NCBI GenBank assembly: GCA_015178975.1
Contig: WHVD01000006.1
Span: 62,001-126,000 of the forward strand
From: Hysterangium stoloniferum
Taxonomy: Eukaryota > Basidiomycota > Agaricomycetes > Hysterangiales > Hysterangiaceae
Reading direction: 5' to 3'
DNA length: 64,000 nucleotides
The notes under the pieces are model-generated. The model saw only the letters and a program-made list of their open reading frames with translations. It made no database searches and was not told where the DNA came from. A program made the translations under genes and the position numbers. Positions 9,698 to 19,713 of this stretch are shown one piece after another (the first letter of the stretch is position 1; every line of letters begins with the position of its first letter).

Positions 9698-11041
9698 GTC
9701 GTTCTCTGTGTAGTGTAGTAGAAAGTTCTACTCCAATAAACAGCCAAGAAAGGGCTTTATAGTTTGACATATTTAGCCTGAACATGCACCAGAGGCGTGC
9801 GGATGAGTCAATTGGAAATCGTGGTGGCCACCCCCGCGCGCGCGATAGTACGCCGTCTCCCTCCGGCTGAGCGATGAAGACAGCCGAGCATTGTACTTTC
9901 AGGAGGCATCGATCGGCGATATATGACTATATCGCTCCAAGCTGTGTTAGCTATGCTGGGGGCGATGGGATGGAGCGTCCCAACCTGAACTGATGACTTG
10001 GAGAGCAGACTGCGGTTTATAATTCTGCTAGTAAAGTATAGGATTTCGTCAGCTAATCGTGTGGTCTTTGTAAGCAGCTTTAGAGGAAAATACCATAGAT
10101 GATGTTGTTTTTTAAAAATGGAATTAACCTTGGATCGATCGGTCAAGGCAATGAAAGATCGTCTCGGGGGGCTGCTGTGCAAAGTCTCGTGGCAGCCACG
10201 TTTACATAAGTGTGTTTGAGGCAGCAAACGCGCGAGGATCACGTCAATATACGGTTCTGGAATTAATGATACTTCGGATTCTGATAGAATGCCGATCAGA
10301 AAGCACGCTTTTGGTGCTCATGTACGAACTTGGTGAGAATAACAGGTCATGCTATTTATTTTTCAATAATAATATTTAGTCTTGTCCTGATGGATTCTGC
10401 CATGAAACTCTACATACATAGTGTGCTATGTCAAGTTACTAGTAATACATAGCAAAAAAAAAAGGAATTCGAAAGAATACAATAGGGATATTCGTTGGAG
10501 GGAAACCGAAGTCGTTGTCCGAAAATAATCACAAAAGTGTATCGTATGCCTTTTCTTATTTTTCTGAAGTGTTTACAACAGGTCGCGTATCAGCCACACT
10601 GCTTTTCTCATTTGATCGAGGTCGTTAAATATCGTAAGCGTTCTAGATTACTTTTGGCTTCTTCAAAACACTCCGGGCTTGTCGTCTCCATGACATCTCC
10701 AGTAGCGTCCATCGACTGTAGATCCCGGACCGGAGTCATCGACCATTCTCACCGGGGCTCCAAACGATGGCTCTCTTTCGTTATAGTGGTGGTGGTGCAT
10801 GGGCGGGGTGTTTCGTGTCAGACATCGTTTCTCGTGCGAACGCCAATAATCTTTCCTCGCATACTTTTTGCCACTAAAATAATTACATTTAGACGTGGGT
10901 AATCATCGAAAGAAATTGTATTTGAAGAAACGTACCATATCCTGCATCCGTGCTGTTTAACCCGGGCCTTGGAGTGTCGTTTCGCCGCCCTGTAAGACGA
11001 AAATTGGATATCGCTGATAAGCAAACATGACCAGTTGACGA
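9698..11041. other. Promoter of zinc-finger gene 1 and 3' flank of copy 2
   Basis: 9698-10250 is the upstream region of paralog 1, with blocks shared with 11926-12340. 10260-10690 has no recognisable content. 10690-11041 is the 3' flank of paralog 2, matching 8560-8894. The open frames here have no family resemblance and start inside the repeat. Confidence 0.5.
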
Positions 11042-11925
11042 TCAGCTTTGGATTTCTGGGATATTAGTGCACGTAATTACGCACCATGTGTCGCACCCGT
11101 ATTCCTTGTCGATACCCAAGTGCTTGCAGATGTGCTTCCTAGCCTGATCCCTCCGCTCGAAGGTCTGGTCGCGGCACTGCGCCCATGTACACTGATATTC
11201 CTTCTTGTTCCCGCCGGGCCCGTCGCAAGGTCGAATCCAGGAATCTAACTTTGTCGTATCGACGATGCGGCGGGGCGAGTGGGAGCCCTCATCAACTTGG
11301 CCGTATATATGAAGCGGCGGTGTATCTTCGAGTGCAGTAGTAGGAAGAGCAGGAGTAGTGATAATGGGCGTAGTCGCTGCCGTGGATGAGTGAGAGGCCA
11401 CCGGAGGGAGTCCATACATTGAGAATTGCGGCGAGACGAAAGGGGAGTTTCCAGCTGTGGGGGGATAGTTGATCGTGTTAGACAACGATGGGTATGACAT
11501 GATCAATAAACATACTGAGGAATTCAGAGTGGGGCTGATGTCCTGTAGGTCCCGAGGGCGCAAAATTTGACGTGCCGTTGTCTGCATTGATACTATCATA
11601 CTCTCCAGAGTGGTATGGCACTTGAAGTTGTAGCCCCTCAACCGCGCGGAAGTTTGGCGCATAATTGTCTGCATCAGTACACTCTCCCAAGTAGAGCGGC
11701 GGCGAACGAAAGGTTTGAGAAACGGCTCTCTGATCCAAGTCTGCATCTTCCACGAGAGGATCATTAAAAACAGCAGCGGGAACTTGTTCATGATATAGGC
11801 TCTGAATAAGCACTATATGTAATGTATGTATCAGCAAAAGGAGAAAGCAGTAGCATTTTTATCGTACATTCGAGCTCAAGGAAATCCTGAGAGCCTTGGT
11901 TATTGAAGTCTGATTGATTTGACAT
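11042..11925 (-). CDS. C2H2-like zinc-finger protein, paralog 2 (5' splice site altered)
   Basis: Paralog of the gene at 8895-9697. Exon 1 (11868-11925) begins MSNQS as in paralog 1. The last exon (11042-11454) has exactly the same length, 413 nt, and ends with DSWIR plus C-x4-C-x13-H-x3-H and the W-C tail. The second intron (11455-11515) is conserved. The first acceptor differs: where paralog 1 has AG at the correct phase, this copy has the AG one base earlier, so canonical splicing to 11801 would create a TAG at the junction. The gene may use a start inside exon 2, an acceptor two bases further on that opens the frame running uninterrupted to the end (MNKFP...), or may be decaying. Function is unknown beyond probable zinc binding. 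Confidence 0.55.
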
Positions 11926-13497
11926 GTTCGCTTTGCTTGGGAAGTAGAGTGAATGGAACATCATCATGTTCAGGCTTTATATCCCTTGCATGATCCTCGA
12001 GTCAAATCATGGCTGCCACCCCCGCACCCAATAATCCGGCCCCAGCTACTAGACACGAGGAAAAGTCGAGGCATGTACTGATGCAGGTGAAGAGCCACGA
12101 TTGGAATTCCTAGAACGCCCAAAGGCTGTGGTTACCTGTGCGAGGGGCGATCGACGACTGAACTCCAGTCATGACCAAGGACACTGACTGTTCTTGTAGG
12201 CAGGACAGCACTTAGCCAACCTATCAGCAATGCATGAGTTATAATTCCTCCGAACAGCCCGAGAGGTAAATACCGTGGACGCTGTCCATTTAAAGTATGA
12301 TCAAAGCTCTTGATTGGTCGCTGGATCAACTTGGAACGTCATTTATTGCCGAAAGAACTCATCTTTTTTGGGCTGTGAAAAAAGTCTGCAGGTAAACACA
12401 CCTTGTGTGTGCGGCCTAGTAAACGAATTTCAAGGCAAATACACAGATCCACTGCGCCGTAATATGAAGAACAAGCCATTGTCACACCGTTCAATGCGGT
12501 GAGTGGAACTTTGGCCCTGATAAATTGCAAGTCAGAAATAAATAAAAATGATACATTCCATATAAATTGATTATTTTAAAAATTTTAAAGAGACAATATT
12601 GGCACGGTTCCAGAAAAAATAATGCTTGGAGTCTAATTATAGATACTTGGGGCTATACTTTACAAATAGTTTCTGATGAGAATTGGCAACTCCCCACGGG
12701 GCAAGACACTTGAACGTTATTTTATTTGAGAAAGACTACTTGTCTCTTCAAAATGGGAGAAGTGATCCACCAGGTGTTTATCGGGGGGCGGGATGGGGGC
12801 TTGCTGAGTATAGTCAGTGTATTAGTAGGAGCCCAAGAATACGAATATCTGCATTTATTTAGTCATCGAACACCCGATGGATCGTGACTCGAAGCAAAAC
12901 GTCTCAAGTCCCCTCACTCCCCTCCAATGCAAACGACTGCGCCGCGGCCATCCACCTTGCACGAAGAAGAGTTTTCTATATCATATCGCGCAACCACTTT
13001 TGATGTTCCGCCTCAGGTCACTTCTCGTCTTCTCTGAGCGATTTGCATAAAATACCCGGCTACATCTTGCCCCTTAAGTTCCAATGACAGCTTTCTCGCT
13101 CACGGAGACGGGGCGGCTCCGACGCTGTCGTTACTAATTATCATCCCCGTACAGCAGTCTTCATTTCGTTGTGCCAAACAGATCTTCAAGGTGGGTTTGC
13201 ACAATGAGGCTCGCCGCACGGATGGCAAGTGGCAGTGCTTCCCTGTTGAATTGAGGGATGGGTACTCCGCCGCGCAATCCCCCGAGTCCGAATCATGGTA
13301 CACGCACACGTCGTGCGTTCGTCATGCATATGTGTATTATGCCGACGCCTCAGTCCTTGCTGTGCCTGCGCCCGTCGGTCTTGCTGCCTCAAATGGGAAG
13401 CCCTTCTGTCGAGAATTCTCCACCAGCACGTATACGACTCGCAGCTTGGGTGTGCATGCTGCTGCTACTGAACATCTGCACAAAACCATACATCCAA

Positions 13498-13580
13498 CAT
13501 CCAGTTGCGCTCATATTATACACCATTCAGCTGCGCTCATATCACACACCCATCCAGCTGCGCTCATATTACAGACACGA
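13498..13580. repeat. Three imperfect 26-29 bp tandem units
   Basis: Three consecutive units share the core CAGCTGCGCTCATAT (first unit CAGTTGCGCTCATAT), each followed by an AC-rich spacer. No function is apparent. Confidence 0.8.
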
Positions 13581-14043
13581 TCTTCCACTCCACCCGCGGC
13601 AATTGTTACGCCAAATATTACACCCTCATGTCTTCCACACGCGTCCTAGTTGTGCGAGCTGCAAGGCCTTGTCCTACCGCCAATGCACTGGCCGATGGGC
13701 CGCCCATTTCTCAGCGCCACCACTGGGTTTGGCACTAGCACTCTACAGGGCAGTCACTTCTTTGGCGATATGCACAACCACACCGGAGACGTTCTCTCTT
13801 TCCATGCGAAATTCGCAAGTGAGACGTTTCGCCGGCCGCCACAGGCAATTTGAGGCAGAACGTCTCCATCCCCTGACGACAGCCCTCACTGAGAGTCTCC
13901 GCCTCGCGGCATATGGAGGGACTGACACAAGGTAGGCAGGGGAGAATATATCTTACAACCGTCGAACATGGGGCGCGCCCTAACATTGATTTTTTTAAAT
14001 AAAAAAATAGACACTACAGAGTGTTTTTTTGTGAAGCGTCATC

Positions 14044-14089
14044 TCTCCGGCCTTGTTCGCGTCACCTCTCCGGCCTTGTTCGCGTCACC
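14044..14089. repeat. 23-bp perfect direct repeat, two copies
   Basis: Two back-to-back copies of a 23-bp unit beginning TCTCCGGCCTTG and ending CGCGTCACC. No coding context. Confidence 0.9.
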
Positions 14090-16337
14090 ATTTATAAACC
14101 TTATACAGTATCGCCAAACGGACGCGCAAAGCGGCCATTGTCAGTCGACCGACACGGAGTATATCCGAGGCGTTGCCCCACATTACCCTAGCCACTGGCA
14201 ACGCCGCGATAAGTTTTCGAGCGTTCTCCCAGTACCGAATACTTGGTATGGCAATTTTCTCCCCCGCCGAGCTGGAGAAGCAGCGCGTCGCTCATTTCAT
14301 GTTAGTGCAGAAGATCTGCCAAGCGTCCCAGCGTGTCCAACACGTTTGTCACACAAGGCTTCCCCGCACGAAAATACACCGCCAAGGCACAAAAAGAGAC
14401 AGTAATCAACCAGAATGATTCTAAACTTATGTATGGGCGGTCGTTGATAGTGCGCGATTGGTCAGAGAGATAATCGGACAACACGCGAGCTCTATCCCGA
14501 GATCTTCACACAAGAGAGTGATCTGCTTCTTTTGCCAGGAACTGGAGGTAATTATGGTCGCTTGCTAGTAGCCGCTGAGCACTTTTTATATACAAGACCT
14601 TGGCTTACTGTATGCACTATAAATACTGGACGTGAAGTCATGACGTCGAACGTGCGGAGCCAATTCAAGGTGTACGTACATGCATGTGGGTAGCATCCAC
14701 GAGTATGGTTTCGGATCGAGGGGCAGAAGTTGGGGTGTTGTTTGGTTGTATGGTGCGCTGAATGGTATGTGTTGGTTACGGCAGGCTGCAGGCTGGCCGG
14801 TGGCTGTCTTGGAAGTATGTACGGCGGAAGTCGGAGAGATGCAGCAGCAGATGACTCCCGTGCTTCAAGGTTAATAATTGCCACATACTTTCAAACAAGA
14901 AACGGAGGAATTTTGGCGGGATTCGAGTTCGGCGGCGAGAAGAGAATCGAGCGTAATATTTGCAAACTGCCGAAGTATATAAACGAATTGATTAAGGATC
15001 ATCGCCTTTGATAAGCGATGTGGGTGTGAAGTCGCGAGCCCCGGAGGTGTTACTTCTCGTTGGACAACTTGACATGGGACAAATCACTTGTATACTATGC
15101 CAGTGCAATGGGACCCCGGTCTACCAAGGTTTACCGCTGGAGCGCAGTCGCGTTATGATACGTACTCACGTGTGTCTAAGAATTGTAATGGCACTGGCAC
15201 TGGAATGTGGTGAATCTGATGATGGACTGATGAGATTATGTTCAGATACAATACAGACGCGGAACTATCAGGGGGCGTTAGGTTTTAGACTGTTGGTTTT
15301 CTTCGCGACCAAAATGTTTAATGAAGAATATGTAGAGGCATGATTATCTTGATGTATTGAGAAGGTGATCCCGATATATATGCAGTCTTCATCGATGCAA
15401 GAAGGGTGGATTGAGATTAGTAGGTTTAAGGGTTGACGGGGGCACTCCGGTGATGGTAAGGTGCCTTTTGGAAAACCAAGAGAATGGTGTGAGTGAGAAA
15501 GTACCAGTTCTGGCGATTCCCAGCAGAAGTTGCAACGGGTAGGCCTTCCTTCGATGACTTTAACGAGGAATTCTTTGGGAAGGATCGGATCATACGGTCA
15601 AGTGATCTTGGCAAGGGTTAACAGGGGAAGGATGTTGCTTTTAACGTTAAAGGCGGCATGGAAGTGCTCTTTAATGGGTAGATTAGATCTTGGGATGGTA
15701 CACAGCTCAAAATATTTACATTCCTGTTTGGGCTGAAGTGGGTTATATTCGGATGACATGTGAATCGGGAACAGGATCGAACTCAAGTGGGATAGTGGAT
15801 TGATGACCGTGCATTGACAACCGTGGATGCGTGACATTTGCAGGCGGGGAATTTCGCAGTCCGTGCGCGCTTATCCATAATCGTAGCAATCTTCAAGGCA
15901 CATTCCAGGAATTTTAATTGCTTTAAGCATGTAAGAACACTCGCGCAATCACAACTTTAATCGCAATACGCTTCCGCGGAGAGTCGGATATGATAAACCA
16001 GCTGAGGAGTGAGAAAATATCACTACTCCACAATAAATATCACTCATGTCAACAACACCAAATATCAAAGTGCAGTCTCGCATTACGTAAGCTTAGCCCG
16101 GCTGACCAGGTCTAACCGCTCACAGGATATGAACCACCGATGGATGCCATTCCAACCGATCCCCGATCCCCCACGACTCGCAGGTCATTTCCCGGTACGG
16201 CTAACCGGTTGTTGTCCACACTGTCACACCTGCACAGCAGTCTCATACGCTCCCCTGCCTTTATTAACCCCACCCCCATCTCTATCTCCTATGCAGCGTG
16301 TGCGCACTCTCTCCTCTAGGCAGTACTAGTCCAGCTC

Positions 16338-17069
16338 ATGTCTCCTCGCTCAATCCTGAAGTCTCAACCTGCACAACCTGCTGGCCACTCCCCAAGAGCA
16401 GGTCATGTTCACTTCCCTCCATCACCACAGCTGTCTTCCACCTTCTACGCTCACCCTTCGTGCTATTATGACCGCTCAGCCATCGTCGTCGCTCCTAACG
16501 ACTGCGCTCTTCCCAGCCGCAACTGTCCAGAGCGAACATATGTCTTATCAGAAACCAGAGGCGAGGCACGTCTGCTCATACAAGTTGAGTCACCCCCCGC
16601 CCAGTATCGGGCAGAGGAAGAAGAGGATGGGGATACCACACCTACCGCTACCTACGGACAGAGAACGGACTACTTCACACTGCCGTTCCCGCCGTCGTCC
16701 TCGCGGATACCTGAGTTGACATGGTCCGAGTCTGAGGACTCGGACGGTGTGACCTCTCCCCTCACCGACACAGACTCGTATAGCGGAGCCTTGTCCATCC
16801 CGGCTAGATGCAATCGAAAAGCAGCACTGCAGCCACCCCCTGAATTCTCACAAGACGCCCTCTCCTTCCTTCCACATGCTCCTACCCCCCCGCCGCCGCG
16901 TCAAGGCAAGCGTAGCGTGTCGCCAAGAAACCGCGAGCGGAAGGAGCGAACCTACGCATCGTCATCGGATAGCGACGCACCACTAATACCCTCGTCGACA
17001 AGTAGACGTTACGTGCCCACATTTACCCATTCCACAACAGCCACCTACAGTTGTTTGGACGGATTTTGA
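16338..17069 (+). CDS. Conserved basidiomycete protein with N-terminal SILK motif
   Basis: Single-exon frame of 243 aa; the start is the first ATG after a long CT-rich leader. It reads MSPRSILK, then HVHFPPSP at residues 23-30, then an AHPSCYYDRSAIVV block and a PNDCALPSRNCPERTY block. I recognise this order from unnamed proteins found across Agaricomycetes. The rest is acidic, Ser/Pro-rich and probably disordered, with two SD(S)D-type acidic serine clusters suited to casein kinase 2. No transmembrane segment or signal peptide. Function is not established. The exact SILK motif (residues 5-8) followed 15 residues later by V-H-F (24-26) resembles the paired SILK and RVxF docking motifs of protein phosphatase 1 partners, which is my inference. 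Confidence 0.8.
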   Translation: MSPRSILKSQPAQPAGHSPRAGHVHFPPSPQLSSTFYAHPSCYYDRSAIVVAPNDCALPSRNCPERTYVLSETRGEARLLIQVESPPAQYRAEEEEDGDTTPTATYGQRTDYFTLPFPPSSSRIPELTWSESEDSDGVTSPLTDTDSYSGALSIPARCNRKAALQPPPEFSQDALSFLPHAPTPPPPRQGKRSVSPRNRERKERTYASSSDSDAPLIPSSTSRRYVPTFTHSTTATYSCLDGF

Positions 17070-17466
17070 TACCATCACAGAGCCAATGAACCTCTCACTC
17101 TTGACCATTATTATCGCAGCGCGGTTGTTGTAATTTTCTAGTCTCATACCCTTCACTGTCCCGTCTTATCGCAAGCGCGTGTTATTCCATGATAGAAACT
17201 ATGTCGATTTAGATCGTAGACACCATATATTTACCGGCATTTTTTGAAAAAGTGTCCTAAAGAGACGCAATAGACGCGAAAGCCGGTGCAGGTGTCGTAA
17301 CTACTATCATCATCGTCCCATAGCATGACGTATGCAGACGCTCGGGGATCAGCCACCGGCTTGGCGGTGCTTCTGATTTTTTTCTAGGCCTGTTGTTCTT
17401 CAGAATTTATATCCCATACTCAGTGCTCACTGCACGTCCCCGCTCCTCCTGCTCCAACGGCTGACA
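17070..17466. other. Intergenic between the SILK protein and EPT1-like gene
   Basis: About 400 bp in tandem orientation, holding the terminator of the left gene and the promoter of the right one. A CT-rich stretch lies at 17435-17460 just before the next start. Nothing else is recognised. Confidence 0.5.
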
Positions 17467-19411
17467 ATGGGATACATAAGTCAAAAGGCCCTCGCCGGGC
17501 TGTCAACTTATGCCTACAAAGGCGTAGACAAGTGAGCCTTCCGCGCAACGAAAATGGAGCCCAGCAGCTCACCCGTTCCCGCGCAGGTCAGTGCTCTCAA
17601 GATACGTCCTCAACCCGTTCTGGAACTGGTTTGTCACGCTGTGGCCCATCTGGGTCGCGCCCAACACGGTGTGTCCCGCTCTTGCGCATGACGGCGAGGA
17701 TGCTGATGCCGCTGGCGATTCATAGATAACCTTACTCGGCCTTGGCATGGTCGGAATTAACTTTCTAACGATGGTATACTATGACCCACAGTTCCTCACT
17801 GAAAAAGGCGGCGCGATCGGGCCGCCGCACTGGGTCTATTATACGCGAGTATCTGGTTGTGATATGGGTGGCATTCGTCCCGCTGACACAGCGCAGATGG
17901 GCGGCTGGTCTTTTTATTTATCAGAGCTTTGACGCGATTGATGGGTAGTCTATTTGCTCTGCTTGGGCGTGAAATTTGTACCGACCGTCTCCATGTAGAA
18001 AGCAGGCCAGACGAACGGGCATGGCGGGCCCCCTGGGGGAGATGTTTGACCACGGTCCGTATCCTGACACATCTCTTCCTTTTTCACTCACAATCCATGT
18101 CCAGGATGCGATGCCATAAATACGACCGTTAGCTCCCCTCTTTCCGCTTGGTGCTTCGCGGCTAATCAGAAAACGTTTATGAACCCCAGCTCGAAGTCAT
18201 CCTCACTTCCTACGCACTAAATATCGGCCATTCGTGGTGGATGGTCGCGTCGCAGGTGGCGACGCTCGCCAATTTCTACCTGACAACATGGGAAGAGTAT
18301 CACACCGGTATATTTCCCCGCTTCTGCCTTCGCGACCAGTCTGATTGAGCTCCGGAGAAAGGCCAGCTGTATCTTGGCGTGTTCTCTGGCCCGGTCGAAG
18401 GGATTCTGATGATCGTCGCGATATTCACCCTCTCGGGGATGTACGGTAGGTGCATTCGTCAGGCCTGGGGCGCCCGGAAGCCCAGGCCAGATGGAGCAAT
18501 GCAATCGATTTCATTGACACCGCTGGTTTAGGCCCAGCTATGTGGGACACGGGCATCCTGACCGTCCTGCACCTCGAGCACATCGATATCATCTCGCACA
18601 ATGTCCGCAATGTGGGGCTGAACGAGGCGTTCATGATCTTTGGCGCGCTCGCACTCGCCTTCAACATCATCAGCAGGTAGGCTGTCCACCCCCGTGTGCG
18701 GAGAGGCCTGACCTGACGCGCTCTGCGCCCCGCCGCTAGCTACACGAACGTCTACAAATCCTGCTGCCGCAACAACCGCTCCGTCCTCCGCCCGCTGCTG
18801 TCCCTCCTCCCGTTCCCCATCACCGTCCTCCTCCAAGTGCTCTGGCTCACCGCCCCCGGGTCCCGCATCATCCACACGCCCCTCTTCGTCCCCTTCATCT
18901 GCGCGTGGGGCCTGCAGTTTGCACACCAGGTCGGGCGGATGATCCTCGCGCACGTCACCGGCAGCACCTTCCCCTACTGGAACTGGATCTGGGTGTGGTT
19001 CGCCCTTGGCGCGGCTGACGCCAACGCGCAGCGGCTGTTCGGCGTGTGCGTATATCCGCGTCCCGCTTTGGGCTTTTTTTTAATTTTTTTATATGTTTTT
19101 ATTTCCCGGCTGTGAGCTAATGGGGTGTGCGGCTTGGTTACAGGGATCCGGTATTCCAGGGCTCTTATATCGGCACAAAAATATTTGTCTATTTGACGCT
19201 GATTGTGACGTTTTTCTTTTATGAGCGGTTTGTCACTCTTGTTATAACAGGTGTGTCTTTGGTATGGATGTCATTGATGACTTTTAACTTGTGTGTCATG
19301 TTTTTAGAAATCACTAATTACCTAGGAATCGCCTGCTTTACCGTTCGGAAGAAAGACGTGGACGGCCAGTGGAAAGAAGCCAGCCAAGTGAACAAAATGA
19401 AAGGGACCTAA
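17467..19411 (+). CDS. Diacylglycerol choline/ethanolamine phosphotransferase (EPT1/CPT1 family)
   Basis: Last step of the Kennedy pathway: transfers phosphocholine or phosphoethanolamine from the CDP derivative to diacylglycerol in the ER membrane. Twelve exons: 17467-17531, 17587-17668, 17726-17844, 17897-17944, 17999-18054, 18105-18127, 18190-18307, 18362-18445, 18532-18676, 18740-19045, 19144-19250, 19308-19411; 418 aa. The signature D-G-x2-A-R-x8-G-x3-D-x3-D is complete at about residues 104-126 (DGKQARRTG ... DHGCD), but it is split by three introns. Several hydrophobic helices follow, and the C-terminus reads CFTVRKKD, typical of the family. Intron 3 (17845-17896) starts with GC instead of GT. 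Whether choline or ethanolamine is preferred cannot be read from the sequence. Confidence 0.93.
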
Positions 19412-19713
19412 TCAACACACCACACATTTAACATGCGATACAAAAACGAATGCCTTTATACTATGTCTCGTTAGTCTCTTTTGTTTTGTTCACGCACCTA
19501 GAATACTGTAGTCCCGCTCATTCACGATGTTGTTTAATCTCTTGTTTATTTGGAATGCTCAAACCAGATTTATTATGCCAACGAACTCGGGCTGATCATA
19601 GATAAACATGCTGTTACACTAATGCGGTGGATGATGCTGTGGAGCCAAGTCAACGTGTGGATGAGTGAGAAAGAAAAACGAAAGGAGCGCGCAGGTCCAT
19701 GTTCGGTCATAAG
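19412..19713. other. Short convergent intergenic region
   Basis: The EPT1-like gene and the Mil1-like gene converge here. The 302 bp contain both 3' ends and no other feature that I can recognise. Confidence 0.5.

Larger units (their letters stand above)
8560..12340. repeat. Diverged tandem segmental duplication carrying two zinc-finger genes
   Basis: Copy 1 (about 8560-10250) and copy 2 (about 10690-12340) share the 3' flank, the coding region and a patchily conserved upstream region. Coding similarity is clear and intron positions are kept. The upstream parts share blocks such as GCCACCCCCGC and the TTATAATTC-containing stretch, so the promoters were duplicated as well. The flanks are interrupted by many indels, which suggests an old duplication. 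Limits are approximate. Confidence 0.75.
11926..16337. other. Long region without recognisable genes
   Basis: 11926-12340 is the duplicated upstream region of zinc-finger gene 2. From 12340 to 16337 there are several open frames of 60-225 codons on both strands, but none shows a domain, a plausible splice pattern or family resemblance. The longest (13258-13935, plus strand) overlaps a second long frame and a tandem repeat and looks like chance in GC-rich sequence. A CT-rich stretch at 16220-16320 is probably the promoter of the next gene. Confidence 0.5.

Noticed and set aside
13191-13935. Two long overlapping plus-strand frames (152 and 225 codons)
   Set aside because: They overlap in different frames, contain a tandem repeat translated in both, and show no domain or biased conservation pattern. 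Probably chance in GC-rich DNA.
15008-15343. 111-codon plus-strand frame
   Set aside because: No recognisable family and no splice partners; composition is not distinct from the surroundings.
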